64,000 nucleotides of DNA. It comes from G963663315 sp965116335. Its GTDB lineage: Bacteria > Pseudomonadota > Gammaproteobacteria > Arenicellales > Poriferihabitantaceae. The translations under genes were made by a program, and so were the position numbers. The DNA is taken from assembly GCA_965116335.1 (NCBI GenBank), contig OZ220677.1, positions 2,790,001 through 2,854,000 of the forward strand. The letters are read 5' to 3'. The notes below the pieces were generated by a model. It was not told the DNA's origin. It did not search any database and saw only the letters and a program-made list of their open reading frames with translations. The first letter of the stretch is position 1. Each line of letters starts with the position of its first letter. Positions 53,801-62,637 of the stretch are shown one piece after another.

Positions 53801-54354
53801 CCGATCAGGCCATAGTCCAGCACATCCTGCACATTGGCCGGATTCAGTGTCGGCACCGAAGCCCCGACAAACATGTGTTCGCTTTGCTGGGGTACGGTCG
53901 AGGATTTGCAGGCGTGGTCGTCTCCGGCGATGGCCAGCACCCCGCCGTATCTGGTCGTGCCGAACAGATTGGCGTGTTTGATCGCATCCATGCTGCGGTC
54001 CACTCCGGGGCCCTTGCCGTACCACATCGAAAACACGCCGTCGTATCGCGCTCCGGGCAGGAGATGGGTCTGCTGGGTACCCCAGACGGCAGTGGCGGCG
54101 AGGTCCTCATTGACGCCGGGCTGGAAATGGATGTGATGTTTGTCCAGCCAGGGTTGCGCCTGCCACAGGGACTGGTCCAGCGTACCAAGCGGAGAGCCGC
54201 GGTACCCGGATATGAAACCGGCTGTATTCAGTCCCTGTTCCAGGTCCCGCTGATGCTGCAGCAGGGGCAGCCGAACCAGCGCCTCAATCCCGGTCATGAA
54301 TGCGCGGGAGGGATTCAGATCATACTTGTCTTCCAGTGAAACCTGATTTAACAT
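50887..54354 (-). CDS. indolepyruvate:ferredoxin oxidoreductase, fused alpha-beta
   Basis: This 1155-residue protein joins the thiamine-diphosphate and pyrimidine-binding domains with the gamma-type domain of 2-oxoacid:ferredoxin oxidoreductases. GSPLGTLDQSL near residue 55 and GEGASWIGQAPF and GDGTYFHSG mark the ThDP domain; two 4Fe-4S-type cysteine groups lie at CEGCGDCSTQSNC and CNKDLSCIQGFC; GIGGTGVITVASL begins the C-terminal redox domain. It oxidatively decarboxylates arylpyruvates from aromatic amino acids. It is divergent from the MttB-like gene, 102 bp away. Confidence 0.93.
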   Translation of the reverse strand: MLNQVSLEDKYDLNPSRAFMTGIEALVRLPLLQHQRDLEQGLNTAGFISGYRGSPLGTLDQSLWQAQPWLDKHHIHFQPGVNEDLAATAVWGTQQTHLLPGARYDGVFSMWYGKGPGVDRSMDAIKHANLFGTTRYGGVLAIAGDDHACKSSTVPQQSEHMFVGASVPTLNPANVQDVLDYGLIGWAMSRFSGCWVGLKAITENMDSAISADLNPNRINIVIPQAVEIPEGGLNAQWPSSPLEQERLLNRYRIYAARAFAYANGLNAVTLDTPNPRLGIVTSGKSWLDVMEALDNLGIDQTIASEIGLRVLKVGMNWPLEPISVHQFAKGLKEILVVEEKRSVIEDQITGQLYNWPVDERPVVIGEFDEKGNHLVTNLGELTPAMVARAIGSRVNRFYESQPIRRYLEFLDAKEDRLSHPGDTLTRIPYFCSGCPHNTSTKVPEGSHGLAGIGCHYMVRWMDRRTETFTQMGGEGASWIGQAPFTDTRHIFQNIGDGTYFHSGILAIRAAVASGVNITYKILYNDAVAMTGGQPVDGSITVKDMITQLQGEGVKRLAVVAENIEQTRSQLRGMAGVSLHPRAEFDRLQLEMREVEGTSVIIYDQTCATEKRRRRKRGLMPESPVRVFINPDVCEGCGDCSTQSNCLSVLPKNTELGVKRRIDQNACNKDLSCIQGFCPSFVTVTGGKLKSGTTAGRQHTVGDVLDETLPEPIQPTLDKPWNILVTGIGGTGVITVASLVAMAAHIEGKGCSTLNQTGLAQKFGAVVSHVRIARHQDHILTVRIADGDADLLLGCDLVVSAGTEALTRLDPERAHSIINSYENPTADFIHNEHYRFPAEQMQSLIRQETGEGRTDFVDATRMATNLLGNSIGGNLFLLGYAYQRGLVPLSEQAIFKAIELNQVAASFNQQAFLWGRHAANNPEAVESRAGLVATSGQTLVEIDDIIEWRYQYLVDYQDRRYADRYLDLVNRVREADSTDDHSLTEAVAKNYFKLLAYKDEYEIARLFSGGSFIESVKQQFEGDIQFKFHMAPPLISKSDPLTGHLIKREFPGITLWVFSLLSRLKFLRGSRLDIFGRTAERKLERQLIGEYEEDMNLILGSLTDQNMDTATRIAGLPEMIKGFGHIKNRNIEKYRDNRNELVKKFEAPDLTLVVNR

Positions 54355-54456
54355 GGCGTCGGCTGTCTTTTTCAGCCATCATTATACTACTTTAAATTTT
54401 GGGGCGCTCCCGCTTTGCCGGTAACGGCTGATCAGCGGGATGCAAAGGAGTCAGGC

Positions 54457-56001
54457 ATGAATACGAACGCGGAAACCGGACAGCGGGTTTCGTCCAGACG
54501 ATCCGGGCGCGGCCAGAAAAGAGTGAGGCCGCAGGCTGCGGCGCCAGCCTACATCACCCGGAAAATCCCGTATTTCGAGTTTCTCGATGAGGAGGGGCTG
54601 GTTGCTCTGGAAGATCAGGCGGACTGGTTGATGCAGGAAATCGGACTGGAGTTCCGGGGTGACCCGGAGGCCCTGAGACTCTGGAAGGAAGCGGGAGCCG
54701 ATGTCAAGGATACCCGGGTCAAGCTGCCCCGTGGCATGGCTCGTGAGCTATGCAAAACCATCCCATCCGAGTTCATCCAGGTTGCGCGTAATCCTGCCCG
54801 TAGCGTCCAAATCGGTGGTCGAGCGCAGGTTTTCGCTTGTGTTTTCGGGCCACCTTTTGTGCGTGACCTGGAAGGAGGGCGGCGCTACGGCACCATGCAG
54901 GACCTGGAAAACCTGGTGAAGATCGCCTGGCAACTACCCAGCATTCATCATACCGGACTGGTAATCTGCGAACCCTGTGATGTGGCCGTATCCTGGCGTC
55001 ATCTGGACATGCTTTACCGGCACATGCGTTACAGCGACAAACCTTTTCTCGGCGCGATTACCGCGAAATCGAGGGCGCAGGACTCCGTGGATATGGCCAA
55101 AGTGCTGTTTGGCGAGGAATTCATGCAGGATCACTGTGTCATTATGGGTAACGTCAACACCAATTCGCCGTTGCTGATCGACAAGGTAGTTACCGAAGCG
55201 GCCCAGGTTTACTGCGGAGCGGGGCAGGGGCTGATTGCGGTTCCGTTCATTCTCGGCGGCGCGATGGGGCCGGTGACGACGGCGGCCTCTATTTCCCAGG
55301 CCCTGGCGGAAGCCATGATGGTCGGCGCTTTCACCCAGCTGGTGCGGCCGGGCGCGCCTTTTGTACTGGGGAATTTCCTGTCATCCATGAGCCTGAAAAG
55401 CGGCGCTCCTACTTTTGGTATGCCTGAGCCGGTCATGTCGAATTTCATTATCGGGCAGCTTGCCCGCAGGTTGGGCATTCCGTTGCGAAACGGGGGGTCG
55501 CTGACAGCATCCAAACTTCCCGATGCCCAGGCGGCTGCCGAAAGCGCGGATTCGATGCTGTCGACGGCTCTTGGCGGAGCGAACTTTGTGTTGCATGCGG
55601 CAGGGTGGCTGGAAGGGGGGCTGGCCACCGGCTATGAAAAACTGGTGCAGGATGCAGACCGGCTGGGTGCTTATCAGGTGATGTTGTCCGGCTTGCCGCT
55701 GGATGACAATACCCTGGCCAGGGATGCGTACCGCGAAGTCGAACCGGCGGGGCACTTTCTGGGCAGTGCGCATACCATGGCGAATTATCAAACCGCCTAT
55801 TACGATGCCGTTCTGTCGGATAGCGAAAGTGTCGAGCAGTGGGAAGGCCAGGGCGCGAAGGACTCGGCCAAACGCGCCTTTGAACGCTGGAATCAATTAT
55901 TGAGAGAATATCAGCCACCGCCGATGGATGAAGGCACGGACGAAGCGTTGAAGGAATTTGTAGAGAAAAGGAAAAGACAGGTTCCCGAAGCCTGGTACTG
56001 A
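54457..56001 (+). CDS. MttB-family (non-pyrrolysine) methyltransferase
   Basis: The 514-residue protein belongs to the trimethylamine methyltransferase superfamily. There is no in-frame TAG, so it lacks pyrrolysine, like MtgB (glycine betaine) and MtpB (proline betaine). Family blocks are PYFEFLDEEGLVALEDQADW, the barrel stretch GNVNTNSPLLIDK, and GGAMGPVTTAASISQALAE. AAAGGAG at 54444-54450 supports the ATG at 54457. The N-terminal 35 residues are basic and disordered. No corrinoid protein gene is nearby. It is followed, 39 bp on, by a dimethylglycine dehydrogenase-like gene. Confidence 0.88.
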   Translation: MNTNAETGQRVSSRRSGRGQKRVRPQAAAPAYITRKIPYFEFLDEEGLVALEDQADWLMQEIGLEFRGDPEALRLWKEAGADVKDTRVKLPRGMARELCKTIPSEFIQVARNPARSVQIGGRAQVFACVFGPPFVRDLEGGRRYGTMQDLENLVKIAWQLPSIHHTGLVICEPCDVAVSWRHLDMLYRHMRYSDKPFLGAITAKSRAQDSVDMAKVLFGEEFMQDHCVIMGNVNTNSPLLIDKVVTEAAQVYCGAGQGLIAVPFILGGAMGPVTTAASISQALAEAMMVGAFTQLVRPGAPFVLGNFLSSMSLKSGAPTFGMPEPVMSNFIIGQLARRLGIPLRNGGSLTASKLPDAQAAAESADSMLSTALGGANFVLHAAGWLEGGLATGYEKLVQDADRLGAYQVMLSGLPLDDNTLARDAYREVEPAGHFLGSAHTMANYQTAYYDAVLSDSESVEQWEGQGAKDSAKRAFERWNQLLREYQPPPMDEGTDEALKEFVEKRKRQVPEAWY

Positions 56002-56040
56002 TTGTCGGGTAGTGAAAATCGAATTCATCAGGGTAAACCA

Positions 56041-58488
56041 ATGCAGTCTCATGCGAAAGTAGTGATTATTGGCGGCGGTGTTGTCGGCTGCTCGATTTTG
56101 TTCCATCTGGCCCGGTTTGGCTGGAAGGATTGCGTTTTGCTGGAACGCGATGAACTCACCTCCGGTTCCTCCTGGCATGCTGCCGGTCAGATTCATACCA
56201 TTTCCTCGGATCCCAATATCTCCCGCTTGCAGGGTTATACGATCAATCTGTACAAGGAGATCGAACAGACCTCCGGCCATTCGGTCGGTATGCACAGCAC
56301 CGGCGGGTTTTATCTGGCATCCAATCAGGACTGGTACGATTATCTGAAGCGAGAGCGGTCGAAGGCGCGTTATATGGGGCTTGATCAGGAATTCATCTCT
56401 GTTGAGGAGGCAGCCCGTCGGCACCCGCTGATTGATCCGAAACACTATGTCGCTGCATTGTGGGATCCGCTGGATGGCGACATTGACCCTTCCGGGGTGA
56501 CTTATGCCTACGCCAAATCAGCCAAAGTTCATGGCGCCGCATGGCATACCCATACGCCGGTTATCGAGACCCGGCAGAGAACCGATGGCAGTTGGGATGT
56601 GGTCACCGAAAAAGGCACGATCAATGCCGAGATGATCGTCAATGCCGGCGGATTGTGGGCCAGGGAGGTCGGTCATCTGGCCGGATTGAATTTGCCGGTT
56701 CAACCGATGGAGCACCACTATCTGTTGACCGAGGATATGCCAGAAATTGCCGAACATGTCGCCGCATCCGGGCAGCGTCTGCCAGCCGGGATTGATTATG
56801 AAGGCAATATCTATTTCCGGCAGGAACAGCAGGGCATGCTGCTCGGCACCTACGAAGCGGTTGCCACGCCGTGGTCGGTCAGTGGTACTCCGCAGGATTT
56901 CGGACATGATCTATTAGAGCCCAGACTGGAGAATATCGAGCAGAAACTGGCCATTGGCTTCGAGCGTATTCCTGCATTGGGGCGGGCAGGTATCCGCAAG
57001 ATCATCAATGGCCCTTTCACCTTTGGCCCCGACGGTAATCCCATGATCGGCCCGGTGCCGGGCATGAAAAACTACTGGGTAGCGGTCGGTGTGATGGCTG
57101 GATTCTGCCAGGCCGGAGGGGTGGGTCTGTGTATGGCCGAGTGGATGATGGATGGTGAGCCTTCGATTGATGTCTGGGCTATGGATATTGCGCGATTCGG
57201 GGATTATGCCTCGCCCCATTACGGCACTGTGAAATCTACGGAGAACTACCAACGGCGGTTTATTCTGACCTTCCCTAATGAAACACTGCCAGCGGCCAGA
57301 CGGCAACGTACCACCGGCATTTATGATCGTCTGATCAACAAGGGTGCGGTGATGGATGCCGGTTTCGGTCTGGAACATGCGCTGTGGTTTGCCGATGGTG
57401 CCGAGGACGCATGGGAAGAACCTTCTTTCAGACGCACGCGAGCGCATGATTATGTCGCGGCTGAGGTCAGGGCGGTTCGGCAAGCTGTGGGTGCAGTCGA
57501 GGTCGCAAACTTCGCCAAACATGAGTTCAGGGGGCAGGGGTGCCAGGAATTTCTAGATCATGTCCTGGCCGGATTCCTGCCTGCTCCGGGCCGGATCACA
57601 CTGACTCCGATGTTGACCCCGAAAGGCAAATTGTATGGAGACCTGACGGTAGCCTGTCTGGCGGAGGAGCATTTTATCCTGTTCGGTTCCGGCGCGGTTC
57701 AGCAGATGCATCGCCGCTGGTTCGAAGGGTTACTTGAGAAACGCAGGGGTGCCAGTGGGGGGAGTGGGGCAAGCCATCCGATAATCTACCGCAATGTATC
57801 GAGTCACTATCATGGCATCGCGATTTCTGGCCCGGATTCACCAGAGTTGTTGCAACGGATCTGCCGGGATGATGTCGGTGGCATCCGATTCCGTGATGTG
57901 CGTACAACCTTTGTCGGCGGTGTGCCTGCCATCCTGATCCGCATGTCGTTTTCAGGTGAATCGGGTTATGAAATTTATGTAGAGCCGGAATATCAACTCA
58001 AGTTGTTCGAGGAAATCGAACAGGCCGGGGCAGACCTGGGATTGAAGTGGTACGGCGCGCGGGCGATGATGAGTATGCGGCTGGAAAAAGGCTGGGGTGC
58101 CTGGACGCTTGATTACCGTCCCGACTTTACCCCTGCATCGTCTGGCCTGGACATTTTCATCAACTGGAACAAAGACTTTGTCGGCAAGCAGGCTGCGCTG
58201 GCAGAACGGGAGACCGGTGCGGACAAAAAATTGGTGACTATGACCATTGAACCCACGGACGTCGATGTCTCCGGGGATGAAGCGATCCTGAAAGACGGGC
58301 AGTGTGTTGGCTATGTCACCTCAGGTGGTTATGCCCACCATGTCGGGCGATCCATGGCACTCGGTTATGTGCCGGTCGCTCTGGCACAGGACGACATGCC
58401 TCTCGAAGTGGAAATCAATGGCGCCTTTTACCCGGCCCGAGTCCACCTTGCCCCGCTTTATGATCCGGCCGGGAAGAAGGCCAGGTAA
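56041..58488 (+). CDS. dimethylglycine/sarcosine dehydrogenase-like flavoprotein with GcvT domain
   Basis: The 815-residue protein has an N-terminal FAD domain (VVIIGGGVVGCSILFHLARF) with SGSSWHAAGQI, whose histidine is the covalent FAD site in dimethylglycine and sarcosine dehydrogenases, a FAO_M-like middle, and a C-terminal GcvT-like folate domain (residues about 440-815; GESGYEIYVEPE, GARAMMSMRLEKGWGAW). It would oxidise an N-methyl group and pass formaldehyde to tetrahydrofolate. Start ATG 56041 follows CAGGG. With the MttB-like gene it suggests stepwise demethylation of a betaine. Confidence 0.92.
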   Translation: MQSHAKVVIIGGGVVGCSILFHLARFGWKDCVLLERDELTSGSSWHAAGQIHTISSDPNISRLQGYTINLYKEIEQTSGHSVGMHSTGGFYLASNQDWYDYLKRERSKARYMGLDQEFISVEEAARRHPLIDPKHYVAALWDPLDGDIDPSGVTYAYAKSAKVHGAAWHTHTPVIETRQRTDGSWDVVTEKGTINAEMIVNAGGLWAREVGHLAGLNLPVQPMEHHYLLTEDMPEIAEHVAASGQRLPAGIDYEGNIYFRQEQQGMLLGTYEAVATPWSVSGTPQDFGHDLLEPRLENIEQKLAIGFERIPALGRAGIRKIINGPFTFGPDGNPMIGPVPGMKNYWVAVGVMAGFCQAGGVGLCMAEWMMDGEPSIDVWAMDIARFGDYASPHYGTVKSTENYQRRFILTFPNETLPAARRQRTTGIYDRLINKGAVMDAGFGLEHALWFADGAEDAWEEPSFRRTRAHDYVAAEVRAVRQAVGAVEVANFAKHEFRGQGCQEFLDHVLAGFLPAPGRITLTPMLTPKGKLYGDLTVACLAEEHFILFGSGAVQQMHRRWFEGLLEKRRGASGGSGASHPIIYRNVSSHYHGIAISGPDSPELLQRICRDDVGGIRFRDVRTTFVGGVPAILIRMSFSGESGYEIYVEPEYQLKLFEEIEQAGADLGLKWYGARAMMSMRLEKGWGAWTLDYRPDFTPASSGLDIFINWNKDFVGKQAALAERETGADKKLVTMTIEPTDVDVSGDEAILKDGQCVGYVTSGGYAHHVGRSMALGYVPVALAQDDMPLEVEINGAFYPARVHLAPLYDPAGKKAR

Positions 58489-58503
58489 GGAAACTTCGTC
58501 ATT

Positions 58504-59571
58504 TTATTCCGGTGTCAGCTCGAACAGGGTGATCTCATTGAGTGAGCCGAGTCTCATGAGTGGTCCCCAGGTGCCGGTGCCGGGTGATACATAAAGGTAT
58601 TGATGATGCTTTCGGTAGAGTCCGCTGATATGCTTGAACTGCTGTTTGACGATCAGGTTGAACGGGAAAATCTGCCCGTTGTGAGTGTGTCCGCAAAGCA
58701 TCAGATCGATGCCATGATCGAGTGCCGCCTCCCAACCGTGCGGACGGTGATATAACAGCAGACTGAACTGATCCGGGTTGTTTGCGATCCGCGGTAGATG
58801 AATATCGACCTGATCACTGCGGTCGGCGTCATCTATGCCGATAAAGTTAAGTTCCCCGGCGCTGAGCGAGTCCTGCCGCAATGTATTCATGCCGAGACGC
58901 TTTGCAATATCCAGAATCTTGTCGAGGTCGGCGTAACGTTCATGATTGCCAATCGTGAAAAACGTCCGTGCCTTGATCCGGGCTATGGATTCCAGCGCTT
59001 CATAATCAACCGAACTGCTGTCGATCAAATCCCCGGTGACGGCGACAAAATCGGGTTCAAGGGCATTGATTTTGTTGACGATGCGTTGCATGAACCCTCT
59101 TTGACGTGAACCGATATGGACATCGCTGATCTGGGCAATCCGGTATGTACGACTGATTTTCGGGCTTCTGATTCGCAGTCTTTTGATGGACAGGTGGTGA
59201 GAGGCCAGGATTGAGAACAGTACCAGTACAACGCCGGTGACGAGGACCACCTGGGCGACCAGCCGATCATCCAGGTCGGTCAGCGCAAGCCGCACCAGCT
59301 CGGCAATCAGCGCAAGGACCGCAAACACGAAACTTATTCCGAACCAGTGTACGACAAGGTAGCGAACTTTCATTTTTGGTCCGCTGAATGAATAGTACAT
59401 ACCAGCCAGACCCACTAGCCAGGCTGCGAGCGCAAGGAAAATTGTGATCTCGATTCCACCGCCATACCAATCGGTTAATCGGCTGACCGGCCAGGCGAAT
59501 ACGAAGCAGCAGGCAATGGGGAACAGAATATTGAAGCGGAGGCGGATGTTGGGTTGACTGGATGACATCAC
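58504..59571 (-). CDS. membrane-anchored metallophosphoesterase
   Basis: The 355-residue protein has four hydrophobic segments in its first 130 residues and a calcineurin-type phosphoesterase domain after them: QISDVHIGSRQ, VAVTGDLIDSS, TIGNHERY and LMLCGHTHNGQIFP carry the metal-binding Asp, Asn and His residues. It resembles YkuE/YaeI-like phosphodiesterases; the substrate is unknown. The gene converges on the flavoprotein gene with a 15-bp gap. Confidence 0.9.
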   Translation of the reverse strand: MMSSSQPNIRLRFNILFPIACCFVFAWPVSRLTDWYGGGIEITIFLALAAWLVGLAGMYYSFSGPKMKVRYLVVHWFGISFVFAVLALIAELVRLALTDLDDRLVAQVVLVTGVVLVLFSILASHHLSIKRLRIRSPKISRTYRIAQISDVHIGSRQRGFMQRIVNKINALEPDFVAVTGDLIDSSSVDYEALESIARIKARTFFTIGNHERYADLDKILDIAKRLGMNTLRQDSLSAGELNFIGIDDADRSDQVDIHLPRIANNPDQFSLLLYHRPHGWEAALDHGIDLMLCGHTHNGQIFPFNLIVKQQFKHISGLYRKHHQYLYVSPGTGTWGPLMRLGSLNEITLFELTPE

Positions 59572-59644
59572 CGGAGGATATATCAGGATCAGCTGAAATG
59601 AAATTGAAAGGGCTGATTTTTATGCGTCATCCTGAATATCCGGG

Positions 59645-59671
59645 TATAATACGACTCTTGGAATCCAGGAG
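59645..59671 (+). promoter_or_regulatory. pyk -10 box and ribosome site
   Basis: TATAAT at 59645-59650 is a perfect -10 box 25 bp before the pyk start, and AGGAG at 59667-59671 is well spaced to ATG 59675. I see no good -35 at 16-18 bp, so an activator may be involved. Confidence 0.45.
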
Positions 59672-59674
59672 ACA

Positions 59675-61111
59675 ATGAAGCTGAAATCCGTACACAAATT
59701 ACGCAAGACCAAGGTCATCGCCACCATTGGCCCTGCCTGCGACAATATCGCTACGCTGAAAGAGATGATTGCAGCGGGTATGAATGTGGCCCGCCTGAAT
59801 TTTTCCCATGGGGATGTGGAATCCCACTCCCGGACACTCAATCGTGTGCGTCAGGCGGCGGTGGAAATGGATGTCGCAGTGGCTGTTATGGTAGATACCA
59901 GAGGGCGCGAAATCCGCACAGGACGACTGGCTGCCGACACTGTTTTGCTGGAACGCCACCAGTCGTTTTCAATTTATGCGGGGGATCGAATCGGGGATAA
60001 GACTGGTATCACCGTCTCCCATCCGACCCTGTACCGGCATATTCGCCCGGGTGACCGCATATTGATTGATGATGGTCATATAGAGTTGATTGTGACCGCT
60101 GTCAAGGGAGACGAAATCCAGTGCAGGATTGAATGCGGCGGTTTGCTCAAGGATTCAAGAGGAGTCAATCTGCCGGATAACAAGACCGCATTCAATGACA
60201 TTCCATCCGATGATACGCTGGAAATTGAATTCGCGGCAGCCAATGATGCTCAGTACATTGCCGCGTCGTTTGTCCGCAATGCCAGCGAAGTCGTGGTCAT
60301 GCGTAATGCGATCAGGAGTCGGGGGGCGCATATCCCGATCATTGCGAAGATAGAAAACCGCGAAGGGGTTGATAACATAAACAGCATCATCGCGGCGGCT
60401 GACGGTATTATGGTTGCGCGCGGTGACCTCGGTGTTGAACTGGAACTAGGTGAAGGGCCGACCGTTCAAAAGCGGATTATCCGGGCTACTGTAGCCCAGG
60501 GGAAACCCGTGATCACCGCTACCCAGATGCTGGATTCGATGGAGAGAAATCCGAGACCGACCCGGGCGGAGGTCAGTGATGTCGCCAATGCCATTTTCGA
60601 TGGCACTTCCGCCGTGATGTTATCCGGTGAAACCGCAGTCGGAAGGCGTCCTGTCGAAGCCGTGAAAACCATGGTCAGTCTGGCCCGCGAAGCGGAGGCG
60701 GGGTTGCGGCGATTCGGGTATCTTCAGCAAATTCAACCACATCCCGCCAACGAGGTCACAGAAGCGGTGGCGCAGGCTTCAATCACGATGGCCAACCACC
60801 TGAACGTGGCCGCCATTATCGCATTGACTGAAACCGGGTTTACCTCCCGCCTGATTTCCAAATACCGCCCTGATTGTCCGATTCTCGCTATCACCACCTG
60901 TAAATCGGTAGTCAGCCGTCTGGCCATGAACTGGGGTGTATTGGCCATTCACTACGATGGAGATGGTAGCGACGACGAAAAAATTGTTTTCGCTATCAAT
61001 CGCGCCAAAGAGCTTGGTTACGTCAATAACAATGACTTGCTGATTCTGACTGCGGGGAGTTCGAGACAGGCCGGCAGTACTGATTTGATTCGGGTTGTGC
61101 AGGCCAGGTAG
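59675..61111 (+). CDS. pyk: pyruvate kinase
   Basis: Pyruvate kinase (478 aa) converts phosphoenolpyruvate and ADP to pyruvate and ATP. The N-terminal barrel starts with KTKVIATIGPACDN and GMNVARLNFSHGD; the active site is in IPIIAKIENREGVDN and GIMVARGDLGVELEL; TQMLDSM and RAEVSDVANAIFDGTSAVML follow. The C-terminal regulatory domain is complete. The gene stands alone. Confidence 0.97.
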   Translation: MKLKSVHKLRKTKVIATIGPACDNIATLKEMIAAGMNVARLNFSHGDVESHSRTLNRVRQAAVEMDVAVAVMVDTRGREIRTGRLAADTVLLERHQSFSIYAGDRIGDKTGITVSHPTLYRHIRPGDRILIDDGHIELIVTAVKGDEIQCRIECGGLLKDSRGVNLPDNKTAFNDIPSDDTLEIEFAAANDAQYIAASFVRNASEVVVMRNAIRSRGAHIPIIAKIENREGVDNINSIIAAADGIMVARGDLGVELELGEGPTVQKRIIRATVAQGKPVITATQMLDSMERNPRPTRAEVSDVANAIFDGTSAVMLSGETAVGRRPVEAVKTMVSLAREAEAGLRRFGYLQQIQPHPANEVTEAVAQASITMANHLNVAAIIALTETGFTSRLISKYRPDCPILAITTCKSVVSRLAMNWGVLAIHYDGDGSDDEKIVFAINRAKELGYVNNNDLLILTAGSSRQAGSTDLIRVVQAR

Positions 61112-61184
61112 ATTCCGGCCAGCAGCTTTGGTCAAAGCATGAGTCTGGGCTGGCTGCATCAGGTTCGAGTGTTCGAAACCGTGA

Positions 61185-62258
61185 TCAGGCCTGATCTTCG
61201 GTTTTCAGGTGCAGCGTAGTGGTCGGGAAAGCGCATTCGGCATTGTTGTCTTCAATAATTTTCAGGATATTGAGCATAACCTCCTGCTTGATTCTGAAAT
61301 ACTCCTTGCCGTTTTGTGTCCTGGTGAAGCAGTAAATGAAGAAATCCAGCGATGATGCGGCGAATGTGGTGAAGCTGACCATCAGGGTTTGATCCTGATC
61401 AATTTCTTCGTGAGATTCCAGATATGCTTTCACTTGTGCAACAATGTCATCCATGGCAACAGCGTCATCGTAGCGGATTCCAATGGTCTCGTAAATTCGC
61501 CGGTTCTTCATTCGAGTGATATTCTCAATCGAGATGGTCGAGAAAGTCGAGTTCGGCACATACAACGCACGGCTTTCCAGGGTTCGGATCAGGGTTATTC
61601 GCCATCCGATCTTTTCCACTATTCCTTCCAGTTGCTTGTCTGGAGAACGTATCCAGTCGCCGATGAAAAACGGACGATCCAGATAAATCATCAGCCCGCC
61701 GAAGAAATTGGAGAGCATTCCCTGAGCGGCAAATCCGACTGCGATACCGCCGATACCGCCGAATGTCAAAACGCCCGCAATGCTCAGCCCGAGGGTTTGC
61801 ATTGCCACCAGAGATGCGATGATAAATACCGTCAGCCGCAATAATTTGCCAATGCTGGTGAGCGCGAAATGATCTACTTCTTCACCTTTCGCGGTCTTCC
61901 TGTGAATCAGGTTATGCTGGACATTATTGATGAATCGAATCAGAAACCAGGCGAGCACGATAACCGCGCCCAGATCCCGGGCTGGAACGATGACTCCGGA
62001 AATCGGAGTTTCCAGATCGGCCACTACGATTTCACAGGCCAGGCCAATACCGACCACCCAGATCATCAATCGCAAGGGAGGGGCAAGCGCATTCAGGAAG
62101 GCAACATTCCAGGATGACTCACTATCATCCAGACGTTTGCGTAAAAACGCCAGTATTCCCCGGGTCGCCAGACTCAAGACCAGAGTTACGGCCAGAATCA
62201 CGACCACCTGCAAAGCCAGTGAATCCCGATTGAACAGATTGATTAATGAATCAGGCAT
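61185..62258 (-). CDS. MscS family mechanosensitive channel
   Basis: The 357-residue inner-membrane protein has five hydrophobic segments, then the pore-lining TM3-like helix (GGIGGIAVGFAAQGMLSNFF) and the beta domain starting LDRPFFIGDWI. The C-terminal cage domain is present. It should open on osmotic downshock. Length is between MscS (286) and YnaI-type channels, owing to the extra N-terminal helices. Confidence 0.93.
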   Translation of the reverse strand: MPDSLINLFNRDSLALQVVVILAVTLVLSLATRGILAFLRKRLDDSESSWNVAFLNALAPPLRLMIWVVGIGLACEIVVADLETPISGVIVPARDLGAVIVLAWFLIRFINNVQHNLIHRKTAKGEEVDHFALTSIGKLLRLTVFIIASLVAMQTLGLSIAGVLTFGGIGGIAVGFAAQGMLSNFFGGLMIYLDRPFFIGDWIRSPDKQLEGIVEKIGWRITLIRTLESRALYVPNSTFSTISIENITRMKNRRIYETIGIRYDDAVAMDDIVAQVKAYLESHEEIDQDQTLMVSFTTFAASSLDFFIYCFTRTQNGKEYFRIKQEVMLNILKIIEDNNAECAFPTTTLHLKTEDQA

Positions 62259-62294
62259 TGTTCTGTATTGAGTCAGTCCGCTAATCCCAGGAGA

Positions 62295-62594
62295 TTATTC
62301 CTGTTTGGCCCATTCGGCATAACCGCCGTTCAGACTGTAGCTCTTCCCGAATCCCTGGTTGCTGAAAAAGTCCGCCGCTCCCTTGCTCATATTGCCATGA
62401 TAGCAACAGACGATCAGTGGCCGAGCCTTGTCCGCGCCTTCGATAAAAGACTGGACGTTGCTGTTGTCGATATGGATGGCGTTCTCAATATGTCCCGCTG
62501 ACCAGGACGCAGCATCCCGAATATCAACAATAATCGGGTCCTCGCTATCAATCAGCACTCTGGCTTTTTCAATGTCTATGTTTTCGAATGGCAT
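62295..62594 (-). CDS. glpE: thiosulfate sulfurtransferase, single-domain rhodanese
   Basis: The 99-residue cytoplasmic rhodanese has the active-site loop CCYHGNMSKGAA, whose second cysteine position and YHGN match GlpE. It transfers sulfane sulfur from thiosulfate to cyanide or thiols. It lies 36 nt after the MscS gene, on the same strand but upstream of it in sequence, and could precede it in one transcript. Confidence 0.9.
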   Translation of the reverse strand: MPFENIDIEKARVLIDSEDPIIVDIRDAASWSAGHIENAIHIDNSNVQSFIEGADKARPLIVCCYHGNMSKGAADFFSNQGFGKSYSLNGGYAEWAKQE

Positions 62595-62637
62595 ATCGGT
62601 TGCCCGTGAAATCTCCGATCATTTCAAGAGACCTGTA

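Noticed and set aside
54457..56001. Pyrrolysine-containing MttB
   Set aside because: The frame has no internal TAG codon, so it is the non-pyrrolysine subfamily.
61112..61184. Intrinsic terminator after pyk
   Set aside because: Some complementary segments (CCAGC/GCTGG) are present but there is no T-tract and the stem is interrupted.
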